DNA of 64,000 bases from Hyparrhenia diplandra (GCA_015847255.1 JADLZK010001339.1:434001-498000), one strand, 5' to 3'. Positions 1 through 10,186 are shown, counted from the first letter of the stretch. Numbers and translations are program-made. The notes: a model not told the origin generated them from the letters alone.

Positions 1-460
1 TTCCACATCGTTAGCCGATGCACTCTGACCGTCATTGGCATGCGAGCGAGTCGCCGCATTCCCTTCCAATGCAGCCGGAGAGGACTTTGATCATTGCTGC
101 CATTCTCATTTAAGCTGCGTGTCACACAGTCCCTTCCAAGGCAGCAGAAGTAGGCATAGGAGGTTTTAGTGCAGTAGAAGAAGTGAGCTTTAGGAAATGC
201 TACAATAAGATGGGCTCTGCTCTACTGGATCATCTTACACATAGCCTGTCCAAGAGCCTTAATCTTGCCTGTCGGCAGATCCAGTAATGTAGCCTCAAAA
301 CCAGGACTTACATGATCAATAGATACAATAGAATGTCCTTCCAGTATTGGTTGACCTTTAAGATGTAGTTGATTCGGGTATACCATTCCCCTTGCTACCT
401 CAACAAGATAACCTCGAAGTCTTCATTGTATGGGTATTTGGTGCTCACGTGGAAAGTATC

Positions 461-679
461 TCAACCGCAAAGCATTCTGGTTCGGCATCCGGATCGCCTT
501 CGTGTCGCGGTGCAACCGCTCTTCACACCACCTACACGGCTAGGGGTGTTGGTAGGCGGTGGACCATGTCCTCCTGATGCCAACGCCGCCACCTTAGCTA
601 TGAGCTCATCTAGTTGAGGTCCAAACTCTTCTCTATATGCTTCGGCCGCCGCACCTGGAGACTTCCTCTTTTTGTACAT
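461..679 (-). pseudogene. CACTA ORF segment, copy 1 (MYKKRKS region)
   Basis: A 72-residue open stretch begins MYKKRKSPGAAAEAYREEF and continues with a GGHGPPPTNTPSRVGG linker. The same segment lies inside the longer open frame of copy 2 (about 2880-3060), where it joins the region upstream of the ARGMVYPNQ motif. In plant CACTA ORFs a basic segment followed by a Pro/Gly linker often separates the Transposase_24-like region from the downstream conserved domain. It is a remnant and not an independent gene. Confidence 0.5.
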
Positions 680-1019
680 GTCGGCGCAAGCCGGCTAAAA
701 CATTCAACCAACCATACTAGACATACCACGCACACGCCCTCTGCGTTCTGGAGTGCCTAGGACCTCTGTGAGCATATCTATTTCCCTTGCACCAGTGCCC
801 TCAGAAGAAGAATGGGTGGTCTTCTCTAAAACCTTCTCAGATAAAGACCAAGACTCTTCACCTAACGAAACAATTATAGCCTTTTTACCTGACAAAGCCA
901 GACTGCACCATGCACGTGAAAAATGCTAAGCGCGGTTCACTGGAAATCCATGCCAAGGATTCTTGATGCTATTGTGGAATAAGTAAATGTCCTCCCTCTC
1001 CCACACCTCGAACTTTGCC

Positions 1020-1205
1020 TCATAACCTCCTCGCCCCCGTGAGGGCGTGGTCATGCTTATTCTTCTCCCTAAGCCGCTTGTATCTCTCACTTGTTGCCAG
1101 TGCCTCTTTGCTGCTCTTCGCTTCCGCGAAAGCTACCCGATCGTCCTTAGTGATGTATGGGTGCTTCACCATGGCATTCAATCCCTTCATGGCAAAATTC
1201 CACAC
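1020..1205 (-). pseudogene. Transposase_24-like remnant (CACTA), copy 1
   Basis: The minus-strand peptide contains NAMVKHPYITKDDRVAFAEA, then SSKEALATSERYKRLREKNK. This is the pattern of the plant transposase family Transposase_24 (Ptta/En/Spm type), where a P-[FY]-[IV]-x-K-[DE]-[DW] segment precedes a basic helix. Copy 2 at 3208-3588 carries W where this copy has R (KDDWAAF against KDDRVAF). It is a fragment with no start or stop context of its own. The family call is from memory. Confidence 0.55.
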
Positions 1206-1593
1206 TATATCTCTTTTGAAGGTCCTAAAACTTTTGCCTACCGACCGCCACGGCCTTCTTATATGCTATGGGCCTTAAGTTGTCGAGAAACTCCATTGAA
1301 TTCTGGACACGTTGCTCAAATAACCATTCCTTTGTTGCAACACTTAAGGAAGAGATCAATCAATGAGCAAGGTGATCCTTCGTCTAGCAATCAGACCAAC
1401 AAGTCTCTTCATTCTTAGCATGGCCCCCTTCTCATCAGTGGGAAACTGAGACGTCTATATTAATGATAACGTCGCAGACGCGCCTACATCTTAGAACCGT
1501 CTATAGATCAAAGCATTGGTATTATTAATACGTATATAATACATGTACACAGGTCCAATCACAAATAAATGGCGGGACGCCAAAGTAACATTA

Positions 1594-1653
1594 AAAATTC
1601 ATGTGTATCTCTTAAAATTCATGTGTATCTCTGAAAATTCATGTGTATCTCAG
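1594..1653. repeat. 20-bp tandem repeat, three units
   Basis: Three contiguous units of AAAATTCATGTGTATCTC plus two variable bases (TT, TG, AG) lie at 1594-1613, 1614-1633 and 1634-1653. They sit between the two CACTA copies, 3' of the C-terminal exon at 1778-1862. Short direct repeats near the ends are typical subterminal features of CACTA elements, where the transposase binds, so this may be the subterminal region of copy 2. No terminal CACTA motif is visible to confirm it. Confidence 0.85.
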
Positions 1654-1777
1654 AATGTTCTTCACACAGACATACGCAGTTGTTCAGGGAACGCCACAGA
1701 TTGTTCACAACACAAATTACATAGTTCACATGCATGTATCCACCTGATCGTCATGTAGCAAGGGGAATAGAAGCAAG
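1654..1777. other. AT-rich spacer, probable CACTA 3' flank
   Basis: No convincing reading frame or repeat is seen here. It lies between the 20-bp tandem repeat and the minus-strand C-terminal exon, and is best read as the 3' untranslated or subterminal part of CACTA copy 2. Confidence 0.35.
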
Positions 1778-1862
1778 TCACGGTTCATGAAACGAATACT
1801 CGCCTTCGGGGCTGATGATCTCTTCCATAACAAACTTGGCGATCTCCTCTCTAATATCCTCC
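1778..1862 (-). pseudogene. C-terminal exon of a CACTA-associated ORF
   Basis: Read on the minus strand this encodes REEIAKFVMEEIISPEGEY followed by SFHEP and a stop at 1778-1780. The EIAxFV...I.SPEGEF pattern resembles the C-terminal end of Ulp1-like or CACTA ORF2 proteins of plants, recalled rather than searched. Upstream on the minus strand (1863-2040) the frame is lost. A GTAACTTG at a possible exon end near 2000 and TTGGAG before this exon would fit an intron. Confidence 0.4.
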
Positions 1863-2215
1863 AAATTAATCAAATTTCGACAAGTCAAAAATCAGAATAC
1901 AAAGAAAGGTAGGCATAAGTGTTCGTTGTACACATGGTCTTTATTGCCAAACAAAGGTAGGCACATGATGGAGCTGCACTTCAAGTTACCTCGTGACGGT
2001 CCGGATGAACTTGTTTCATCATAGCCGCCAAGTGGTGGGCGTGTAAAACCCACATGTCTTTTCATCGGTTTTGCATGTGCATCGCAAACATATGAAACAC
2101 GCGTGGTTATTCATCGAATGGAAACACGTGACGAGTGCGTAACTCCAAATGAAGCACTACTTACGCGTACATTCTTGCTTGGACCTCCATGCTTCTTGCT
2201 TGAAACATGCTTGTT

Positions 2216-2483
2216 TGGACCTTGTCGTCCTGCTGTTGAGCCATGCTTCTGATTCTCAGTAGCTGCACTCTAAGAGACACTCTAGACATTCTTGGCATGC
2301 GAGCCACTCCGCGCATTCTCAACCCCGGTAGCCTGCGAGGCACTCTGGTCATCCTTGCCTTGAGGGCCAGTTTCCACATCGTTAGCCGATGCACACTGCA
2401 AGGCACTCTAACCGTCATTGGCATGCAAGCGAGTCACCGCATTCGCATCCAATGCAGCCTGAGAGGGACTCTGATCCTAGTTG
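2216..2483 (-). repeat. 63-bp coding minisatellite in CACTA ORF
   Basis: The triplet after ACT recurs at exactly 63-bp spacing (2282, 2345, 2408, 2471), giving at least three 21-codon units (2279-2341, 2342-2404, 2405-2467) and part-units on both sides. On the minus strand each unit reads like x-Q-S-x-S-Q-A followed by A-N-D/H-A-N. In two of the four positions the Gln codon CAG is intact and in two it is TAG. Copy 1 holds the equivalent of the last units at 1-110. The linker therefore grew by tandem duplication before it decayed. Confidence 0.75.
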
Positions 2484-3233
2484 TCATTCCCATTTAAGTT
2501 GTGTGTCATACAATCCGTTAGATTGACTTTCATTGAGGCGGCAGAAGTGGGAATAGGAGGTTTTGGTGCAGTAGAAGAAGAGAGCTTTAGTAATGCTACA
2601 ATAAGATGGGCTCTCTCTTTGGATCATCTTACACATAGCCTCGTCAAGAGCCTTAATCTTACCTATCGGCAGATATAGTAGTGTAGCCTCAAAACTAGGA
2701 CTTAACTGATCAATAGATACAACAGAATGTCCTTCCAGTATTGGTTGACCTTTAAGATGTAGTTGATTTGGGTATACCATTCCCCTTGCTACCTCAACAA
2801 TATAACCTCGAGTATTCACTCCATAGGTACGTGGTGCTGGCGTGGAAAGTATCGCAATCGTAGCATCGGGTTCGCATCTGGATCGGCTTCTCGGGTGTTT
2901 GCTCTTCACACCACCTACACGGCTAGGGGTGTTGGTAGGCGGTGAACCATGTCCTCCTGATTCCAACGCCGCCACCATAGCCGTGGGCTCATCTAGTTGA
3001 GGTCCAAACTCTTCTCTATATGCTTCGGCCGCCGCACCTAGAGACTTCCTCTTTTTGTACATGTCGGGCGCAAGCCGCCAAAACATCCAACCAACCATAC
3101 TAGACATACCACGCGACACGGGCATGCGCTGCCGGGGTGCCTGGACCTCTGTGAGCATATCTCTTTCCCTTACACGGTGCCCTCGGAAGAAGCACGGGCG
3201 GTCTTCTCTAAAATCTTCTCGGATAAAGACCAA
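2484..3233 (-). pseudogene. CACTA transposon ORF, downstream conserved region
   Basis: This is the longest open frame in the CACTA region (249 codons). Order along the protein: a frameshift junction with the Transposase_24-like part at the N-terminus, ERDMLTEVQ, the basic MYKKRKSLGAAAEAYREEF segment, a GGHGSPPTNTPSRVGG linker, then a compact domain with YIVEVARGMVYPNQLHLKG and GHSVVSIDQL. The last resembles the small C-terminal domain common in plant CACTA ORFs (DUF8039-like, from memory). It ends at a TGA created in the linker, after which the frame continues shifted into the 63-bp repeats. The gene is inactive and function is inferred from family only. Confidence 0.55.
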
Positions 3234-3588
3234 GACTCTTCACCGACCAAACAATTGCAACCTTTTTACCTAACAAAGCCGGACCGCACCATGCACGCAA
3301 AAAATGTTGAGCGCGGTTCACTCGGAAATCCATGCAAAGGATTCTTGAGGCTATTGTGGAATAAGTTAATGTCCTCATTCTCCCACATCTCAAACTTTGC
3401 CTCAAAACCTCCCCGGCCCCAAAAGTAATCGGGTCAAGCTTATTCTTCTCCCTAAGCCACTTGTATCTCTCACTTGTTGCCGCTGCCTCTTTGCTGCTCT
3501 TCGCTTCAACAAAAGCTGCCCAATCGTCCTTGGTGATGTATGGGTGCTTCACCATGGCATCCAACCCCTTCATGACAAAATTCTGCAC
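3208..3588 (-). pseudogene. Transposase_24-like segment (CACTA), copy 2
   Basis: The minus-strand frame starts MQNFVMKGLDAMVKHPYITK and continues DDWAAFVEAKSSKEAAATSE, RYKWLREKNK, then a Cys/His-poor tail ending at 3208. The PYITKDDWAAFVE core is the Transposase_24 signature expected upstream of the DUF8039-like region, and the gene order agrees. The frame overlaps the next one by 26 bases in a different phase, so a small indel separates them. Its 5' continuation is cut by the solo LTR at 3597. Confidence 0.6.
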
Positions 3589-3596
3589 TAGATCGC

Positions 3597-5342
3597 TGTT
3601 GACACCTGTTATAACATAATATTATTAGTCAATTAAACATGAAATAAGGGCTTAAGATGAATATTAACATAAGTTTAGGGGTCTAACTAATATATTTCCA
3701 CACTTTGCAGGGACTAACAGAGAAAAGCAGAGAAGAACGGTGAGAAACCGAAGAGTTTACATCTCATACGATGACAAGACTTAACCGTGAAGCAACTCAA
3801 CCCAAAAACTGGACTAAAACACTCTAGAAGATACCAGAAGACACCGGGAGAAACGAGACACAAGTGTGGCTCAGACCCCTGGCGATCGCCAGGAAGGTCT
3901 CTGACGACTGCCAGGTGGGTCCCACCAATCAGCCTTAGATTTGTATGTCGGTATACCACCGACCTTGAGGTTGTATCTACACCGTTGTCCAAGGTCGGTT
4001 TGATCCAAGGGTCCCTGTTCATCACTGAGGGCTATATAAGAAGACCACGACCCTAGGGCTAAACCCTAATTCATTATCAACTCATTCTACTTCATCTCAA
4101 CTCACATCAAGTCCAACCAAGTCTAGACCTAAGCCCTAGTTCATCATATTAGAAGTAGTTAGCTACCTAGCTAGTTCTAGAGGAAGTCAAGTTCATCTTG
4201 GATTCCCCGATAGTCAAGAAGTAGCGGGAGCAAAGTGTTCTCGTGGCTTCTCTCTTGTATCCAACCTCGTAAGTATTATTGTTGGAATACAATTGATATG
4301 ACTTTGATCTATATCATGACTATATTCTTATTGATATGTATCCATGCATGCTATAGTTATATATTTAGTTTAGTGAGTTTGTCTTATATCTTATGCATGG
4401 AATCATATAGCATCCACTTAGATGATCACTATGTGGGTGATAAACAATGTGTAAACGTGGTGTTTATACAATTGCACCCCTACATTCCGGGACGCTGTGG
4501 TAGATCGCGGGAGTGATAGTCCCTGTTGAGTCCACCCTCCGAATGATAGGCCAAGTTGAGCCATAATTATGGTGATGATCAAGTTTCGTCTTGATTGTCA
4601 TTGGTAATGCTTACCATGTCTAGATGTATTGCAACCTTGCCATGATAGCTAGATGTATTTGCACTAATTGAAGTATTCATTGGCATATGATTAGGAGTAT
4701 CTTAGGAATATTCTTTCTATTCTTTTTATGTGTTGTTAATAGCTCATATGATACTAGTGGCATATGATGATCTTAGACTTGGGTAGTTATCAATTATTTA
4801 TTCATCTTTATCTTGTGACTTATCCTGTTATGAGTATTGTTAGATGCATATGGCTACTCTGCATTATACAACCGCAAGTGGATCTCAAGTAAATCATAAA
4901 CTAAATCATTAGACACCTCTCTCTCTATCTTCCATAGACTCCCCTTCCCTGTGGTAAAATATAAATACGATACCTGGATTACTCCCGGTGAAGTGCTACG
5001 ATGGTATTTCTATATGTGCGCTTGTAGATATCATGTTCATTCTTTTATCAAGGCCTATCAAGAATACCATACCCGCATTTCTTAGAGCGTTATTGCTAGG
5101 GTGACAGACTAGTGTGTAGGTAATGCCTAGAAATGAGTGGTATACCTTGGGTACATATCCTAGTGAGATTAACTCCACTATGGATAATGATCTTGAGATT
5201 ACACCCCCACAACTAACACCGCCTAACTCCACCATTGTTGGATTGTGAGATTAATTTCACATCCAAGCTAACATGATTAGATAGATACCTCATATATTTC
5301 TTTTCGCCTTTCCTAATTTGGATCGTGTAAGAAATATCAACA
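3597..5342 (+). mobile_element. Solo LTR, gypsy, related to elements A and B
   Basis: The sequence begins TGTTGACACCTG and ends GAAATATCAACA, with the 5-bp target duplication ATCGC at 3592-3596 and 5343-5347. No primer site, internal region or second LTR is present, so this 1746-bp unit is a solo LTR left by LTR-LTR recombination. Its first 100 bases closely match the LTR starts of A (14264) and B (29961, minus). Plus orientation is shown by a TATA box at 4033-4039 and the downstream telobox at 4061-4069. Confidence 0.93.
3878..4069 (+). promoter_or_regulatory. LTR promoter of the solo LTR
   Basis: In order: a perfect 16-bp palindrome CCTGGCGATCGCCAGG (3878-3893), ACCGAC (3958-3963), the inverse GTCGGT (3994-3999), TATATAA (4033-4039) and telobox AAACCCTAA (4061-4069). 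The layout recurs in the LTRs of A, B and L. ACCGAC is the DRE/CRT core bound by DREB/CBF factors. Regulation by cold or drought is an inference from that motif only. Confidence 0.6.
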
Positions 5343-5420
5343 ATCGCTTTTGAAGGTCCTAAAAATTTTGCCTACCGACTACCATGACTTCTTATATGCT
5401 ATGGGCCTTAAGTTGCCTAG

Positions 5421-5963
5421 TGTCGATGTTTTGAACCGGGCGCATGACTAACCGAGTAATGATTGTGTTGCGCGTCCTAGGAACCGGATGGTTGGTGCGA
5501 TATGACACAAGATATATACTAGTTCAGGCCAATGCCCTACGTCGGTCGGTGTGAATGGTCGTGTATGTGCACCGAGGTGCTCGTAGTAAGGGAATACAAG
5601 GGTGAGAGAGAGAGAGAGGTCGAAACCTCAAGTCTTCGCGGCGTGGTGATTGAGCTAAGTTGCCAATGGTGTGAAGTCGGGGTGTGAGTGCTCCGACTTT
5701 CCCAACTCTACACCCCTGGCACCCCTTTTATAGTCTCAAGGAGGGCCGGTGAGTACATGTTCTCTAGGTTGCTTGGCCGGTGCCTTGTACCCGTAAGGCT
5801 GAGAAGGGGTGTCCTTGGTTGTCGTCATGGAAAGGAGGTTGTCCTTCCCCCGATCTTGGTGTCCTCTTGGGCGACGTGGATCCGCAATGATTTACGCCGA
5901 GGGGCCATTGACCTCTCGAGACCCTCGCTTTCCCGAAGGCAGATGCCCGAGGGGGTGGCAACC
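5421..5963 (-). mobile_element. Gypsy LTR fragment (TGTCGATGTTTT type), minus strand
   Basis: The segment starts TGTCGATGTTTTGAACCGGG, a common LTR end in grass gypsy elements (recalled). A TATAAAA box read on the minus strand (plus 5726-5732) indicates minus orientation, so 5421 is the LTR's 3' end. A GA microsatellite lies at 5604-5618. The right side is interrupted by element D at 5964, and GC-rich sequence of similar character resumes at 10959. The partner LTR was not found. Confidence 0.6.
5604..5618. repeat. (GA)n microsatellite
   Basis: Seven and a half GA units within the LTR fragment. Confidence 0.9.
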
Positions 5964-6763
5964 GATGAGGACATCACCACGCTGGACACGCCTACGCCAC
6001 GGTCTTCCCCAAGTTGCAACTCATCTCCAACTCACCGCCACGTCACCATCGGATTCAGCAGACATGTCGTCAATGTTTTGGGTCGTAACTCCCCTCATAC
6101 GATATCAAAACGGGCGATCTTGGACTCTATGGAAAGGGGACGATGACGCCGTCGTTTTGGATCTGGTCCCAGCTCTAGATGGCCCGTGGATCATTCTGTG
6201 TGACCACGGCAAGGTCTTTGTGTCACTGCTTTTGGGCCAATTTGGCCATGTATCGTGTCGGGCCTTAAGCCCAAGTTGTGGACGCCCAACCCCTGGCCGC
6301 CCCCAACCCTAGGTCGAGCCTTAGACTATAAACCCAGCCGCCACCGCTAGTCACTCGGGTTTTGTTTAGTTTGAGTTTTCCATTGAGAAACTTGATTGAT
6401 TCATTGTAACCGCGGAAGATTATTCCGCTTACAAAGTAATCCAAGGCCCCCGTTCTTGTTCTTCACACCTATGGCGATTAGTCCTTTTGTGATCCGAGCT
6501 CGAACCCCCATCAATTCCGTTCGTCATTCATATTTGCAATATTCAGATTGCGTTCTTATCTGTTCTTGCCTGTGTTCTCGACTCGCTTGCAGGAAAGCCT
6601 TCTTGGTGAGGTCAATCAAGTCGCGCTTTGGTTGATAACCATTGAGCTGTGGTGTAGCGGTTGTAGGGTCGAATTGTGTTGATTCGGCCGACCGCCAACG
6701 CCGAAGTTCTCCACCAATCGATTTACCACGCACCTCACGGAAGATCGGGCCGCACCCTATCGG
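5964..6763 (+). repeat. Element D 5' LTR
   Basis: Matches 10168-10958 along its length, with many 1-3 base indels. It starts GATGAGGACATCACC (one T short of the 3' LTR start) and ends near GGAAGATCGGGCCGCACC. A TATAAA box lies at 6327-6332, followed by the transcribed leader. Confidence 0.88.
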
Positions 6764-6764
6764 T

Positions 6765-6776
6765 TGGTATCAAAGC
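6765..6776 (+). other. Primer binding site, tRNA-iMet type (element D)
   Basis: TGGTATCAAAGC immediately after the 5' LTR matches the usual plant initiator-Met primer site TGGTATCAGAGC except for one base. Confidence 0.8.
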
Positions 6777-6779
6777 TCC

Positions 6780-8073
6780 CTTTTACCGCGAGGTTTTATC
6801 TCGTTTGCCTTAGATTCATACATATTTGTTCATCACCTAGAGTCCACAAAAAAGCCCAAAAATATTTCGATTCACCGCTGTCCTATCACCCTTTGTGCCT
6901 TGCAATTTCGTTTTCAGATTGCGTTGTTGAGTTTGTGTCCGTGGTCGAGTATATTTGCTGGATTAGGATTGTGTTCGCGTCGTAGTTCAACCGCCCGTCG
7001 CTGTGATTTGTGTTTCCGCCGCTATCCTATCCACCGCCCCCATACAACAAGTGGATTCCACCACATTACTCGACTTGCCATCGCTAGTCGCTTTATGTGA
7101 TCTCTCCTCGCCGCGCAAGACACACTAGTTCGATTGCCAGCCGCTCAATTTTCGCCGCACCGCAGCCCTCCTTACATCATCCGGGCGCATATCTATTACT
7201 CTTCTTGACGGGGGAGAGTCATCGTGTGTTCGGTGTTGGAGTTTAGGGATGCTTTGCCCTAATTGCCGCCGATTCGTGCTTTTCGGAGTTTCCGAACACC
7301 ATCTCTTGAGGTACCTTCAGAAAAACGGCCACAACTTTTTGCTTGATTATCCAAAAAATCTGAAATTTTTGTGCAGATTCTTGATTCGATTTCGCAAAAA
7401 CAATAGGCCTATTGGGGTCCGGCAAAATTGCCAAAAAAAAAGGGAAAATAAAGAAAAAAAAATTGTCAAGAGTTTTCAAGACGCTTTTTAGAGATCTTGT
7501 TGATTTTCTATAGGCCGCATATCACCTCTGTTCTAGGTGATCCTTGTTGTGATTTTCCTTCTTTGGTGATCCTTGTTCCAGGAAAAATATAAAAAAAAAT
7601 TAATAGAAAATAAAAAAAATTGTGATACCCGGGGACGCCTAAAAATCCGAGAAAAAGATCTAAATAATGCTTGCCGTGCCCACTTGTTCTATCCTCGCTA
7701 TTCTCCATCGTTCACTTGTTTCATCTTGTTGCGCTACGCCTAGGCACGCGTCTTAGCCAACATTTGTGACTTGTACTTTGGATCCCATTGAACACTTGCT
7801 AATCTGATTTCGTTATTTGCTAATCCTTGCCGTCATATTGTGTGCCTTCCTATAGCTCCACATATTTCTTTGTCAAGACTGGTTCCTCTGCAACCTTTAC
7901 ACCACAAGCCCGCCGACTTATTGTACCACCTCGTGTGGCTTTGGTAAGAATACTTGCAAGACGTGGTAAGACGTTTTGATATTGCATTCCACTTATACCA
8001 CCACTTTCACCACCTTCCGCCGTGTTAGTTGCTAGGATAATACTTTGTTGTTGTCTCTTGCTGTTTCCTAACT
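6780..8073 (+). other. Element D untranslated leader
   Basis: This 1.3-kb stretch lies between the primer site and the gag start. It has A-rich runs at 7434-7461 and 7590-7620 and no long open frame on the plus strand. A long gag leader is usual for plant gypsy elements. Confidence 0.6.
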
Positions 8074-9411
8074 ATGTCAGGAACCAATGGTGAACCAGCA
8101 GCCTCTCCAACAGACTTCAATGAGTGTGTGTCCAAGGCCGAAGCCGACCACACTCCTAGCCGATCAACAAGACGCATACATGACACAACAATTCCGTGAG
8201 ATGCAACGCAACTTTAACAACTGGATGACTCGGATTGAACATGTTGAGCAACGCCGTGGACCGGAAAGCATCAACATCCTAATGAGGATGCTTTTGATGA
8301 TCTCGACGATGGTGCCGATCTTGATGATGGCGCCGATGTCGATCTTGATGCCGATCTTTGCTTTTGATCGCGTGATGTGGACCGCCTTAATCGTAATCGC
8401 CGTGGCATGGGAGGTAATCATAACCGAGGTAATAATAATAATGATCCTTTTAGTAAGGTTAAATTTTCATTGCCTGAATTTTTGGTAATGCTCGATCCCG
8501 AGGTATATTTAAATTGGGAAATTGTTGTTGATCAAAAGTTTTCATCTCATAGAGTTCCCGAGGAGCATAGAGTTAGGCTTGCTACTAGCGAAGTTTACAG
8601 ACTTTGCTTTTATTTTGGTGGCATGACCTTTGTAATCCTGCCGATGTTTGTAATGTTGCTCCTATACCTCAAACTTGGAATGATTTAAAGCGACGATGAA
8701 ATCTCGTTTTTTTGTTCCTCCTTATTACCAACGTGATTTACTTTTGAAACCGCAAACTTTAAAACAAGGTGATAAGAGTGTGGAACAATACTATCAAACT
8801 TTGATTATTGGTTTAGCACAATCGTGGTGTCCAAGAAAATAATGTACATACTTGTGCTAGATTCTTTGGTGGTTTAAATCGCGGAAATCCAAGATATTCT
8901 TGATTATAAAGACCGGACTACATTTTCTCGATTGTATCATCTTGCCGTTAAGGCGTAACGTGAAGTACAGGGCCGCCGTCAACAACAATCCTTCAGGTCC
9001 AACGATGGGAAATATTCTCATCAGTAGCGTTTCACACATGAGAAGCCAAAGTTCCCTGCTGCTACGTTGCCGCCTCTGCCTGCACCTTCTTCCGAGGTAA
9101 ACAAATCTGTTGTTTTGCAGAACCCACATCCGAAGAAAGGTGTCACTCCAGGTGCTTCTACTAGTTCATCCTCCTCTAGCTCCAAAATCAGTTGCCACCG
9201 CTGCCATGGCATGGGACATATTGGGCGGGAATGTCCCAGTAAATGCGCTTTTGTTGCTACCGAGGATGGATATGTAAGTGCTAGTGATGTTGAAGATGAT
9301 TTAGCCCTTGCCGCTAACATTCATGCATTCGGACGATGTCGAAAGAAGCGGCCATCGCCATTGACTCCGTCGGCCGCTGCCACCGCTGGCTATCCTAACC
9401 TCCTTGTGTAG
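8074..9411 (+). pseudogene. gag of element D
   Basis: The start is taken at 8074 (MSGTNGEPAASPTDF), which precedes a frameshift near 8160. The protein then continues as QQDAYMTQQFREMQRNFNNW, and near 8450-8620 as FSKVKFSLPEFL followed by PEVYLNWE and VPEEHRVRLATSE, the Retrotrans_gag pattern. About 8690-8940 reads as PYYQRDLLLKPQTLKQGDKS and YKDRTTFSRLYHLAVKA in shifted frames. A zinc knuckle CHRCHGMGHIGREC (C-X2-C-X4-H-X4-C) lies near 9190-9235. At least four frame changes inactivate it. In life it would form the retrotransposon particle and bind genomic RNA. Confidence 0.8.
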
Positions 9412-9417
9412 TGTGTC

Positions 9418-10070
9418 TTGAGTTCTCGTGTGGCACAAGAGGAAGACAAGAAGATCCGGCGCAACAATTTGTTCCACATGTATCTTGTTGTGCAGGGTTG
9501 TCGTGTCCTCACCATCATTGATAGCAGGAGTTGCAACAACTTGGTGAGTGAAGATTTGGTCGAGAAGCTTGGCTTTGACCACACGACAACATTTTTATCC
9601 ATACAAACTTCAATGGTTCAACAATAGTGCTAAGACTAAGGTAACCAAATCAGCACGCATTGGCTTTTTTCATGTGCTCTTATCATGATATCGCTGATTT
9701 TGATGTTGTACCTATGCAAGCTTGTTCCATTTTATTGGGTCATCCATGGGAATTTGATAATGATGCTTCACACCATGGTAGAACTAATACATACACTTTT
9801 ATGCATAAGGACAAGAAAATTACATTGTTGTCTTTGTCTCCTACGGATATTGTTAAACATGCTCAAGAGCATAAAAATAAACCTCCAATCGACATTGCTA
9901 AAAATAATGGGATTCCGTTAAATGGGGGTGCTTTTCTTCTACCACACTCAAGCACGCTGAGTTATGTGATAATCCCTGATGCACCATGTTATACTATGGT
10001 CTCTCAACCTATTATGTCTTGTGCATTGCCTCGCTTTGTCACTAACCTTTTGCGTGGAGTTCGTTCATGA
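9418..10070 (+). pseudogene. Aspartic protease region of element D
   Basis: The peptide YLVVQGCRVLTIIDSRSCNN lies near 9480-9540. It is the retropepsin active-site region, but the expected D-[ST]-G reads D-S-R, which would abolish catalysis. Further on, FDVVPMQACSILLGHPWEFD is the conserved LLG-PW motif after the flap, followed by ASHHGRTNTYTF and KITLLSLSP. A stop near 9627 and a shift separate the halves. The frame closes at 10070 just before the polypurine tract, where pol should have followed. Confidence 0.78.
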
Positions 10071-10074
10071 TAGG

Positions 10075-10186
10075 ATGGAGTCGAGGCGACTCCAATTCTA
10101 GAAGGAGGGGATGATGAGGACATTGCCAAGATGGAGTCGAGGACAACTCCAATTCAAGAAGGGAGGATGATGAGGACATCACCGCG
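10075..10186 (+). repeat. 56-bp tandem duplication carrying polypurine tract and LTR start
   Basis: Units at 10075-10130 and 10131-10186 both begin ATGGAGTCGAGG and both contain a purine tract (GAAGGAGGGGA, AGAAGGGAGGA) followed by TGATGAGGACAT, the first bases of the LTR. The right-hand copy leads into the full 3' LTR. Confidence 0.85.

Larger units (their letters stand above)
1..1440 (-). mobile_element. CACTA (En/Spm-like) transposon fragment, copy 1
   Basis: This stretch repeats, with about 2.37-2.39 kb offset and the same orientation, the sequence at 2371-3591: the linker (1-120), the ARGMVYPNQLHLKG-type region near 300-400, the lysine-rich MYKKRKS segment (461-679) and the MVKHPYITKDD segment (1020-1205) all recur. 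Read on the minus strand these are successive parts of a plant CACTA transposon ORF. The copy runs off the left edge, so its 3' end is not visible. Frames are broken by many substitutions and small indels. No CACTA terminal inverted repeat was found on the right side. The family assignment rests on my recognition of the protein segments, not on a search. Confidence 0.6.
1441..5415 (-). mobile_element. CACTA (En/Spm-like) transposon fragment, copy 2, split by a solo LTR
   Basis: From 5' to 3' on the minus strand, the copy comprises 5415-5343, then after the inserted solo LTR 3596-2484 (coding part), a 63-bp repeat linker, a possible intron and the C-terminal exon at 1862-1778. The sequence right of the solo LTR (CTTTTGAAGGTCCTAAAA) continues exactly what copy 1 shows at 1207-1285, proving that 3597-5342 is an insertion. 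The right end at about 5415 abuts a foreign LTR. Internal stops and frameshifts make it non-autonomous. Confidence 0.6.

Noticed and set aside
1594..1653. Possible CRISPR-like direct repeats
   Set aside because: Three contiguous 20-bp units without spacers in plant-type DNA; this is an ordinary tandem repeat.
5688..6312. 152- and 167-codon plus-strand ORFs
   Set aside because: They cross the boundary between a minus-strand LTR fragment and the 5' LTR of element D, so cannot be a single gene.
8857..9320. Minus-strand ORFs opposite the gag zinc knuckle of D
   Set aside because: Shadows of the plus-strand gag, which has a clear CCHC motif and Retrotrans_gag pattern.
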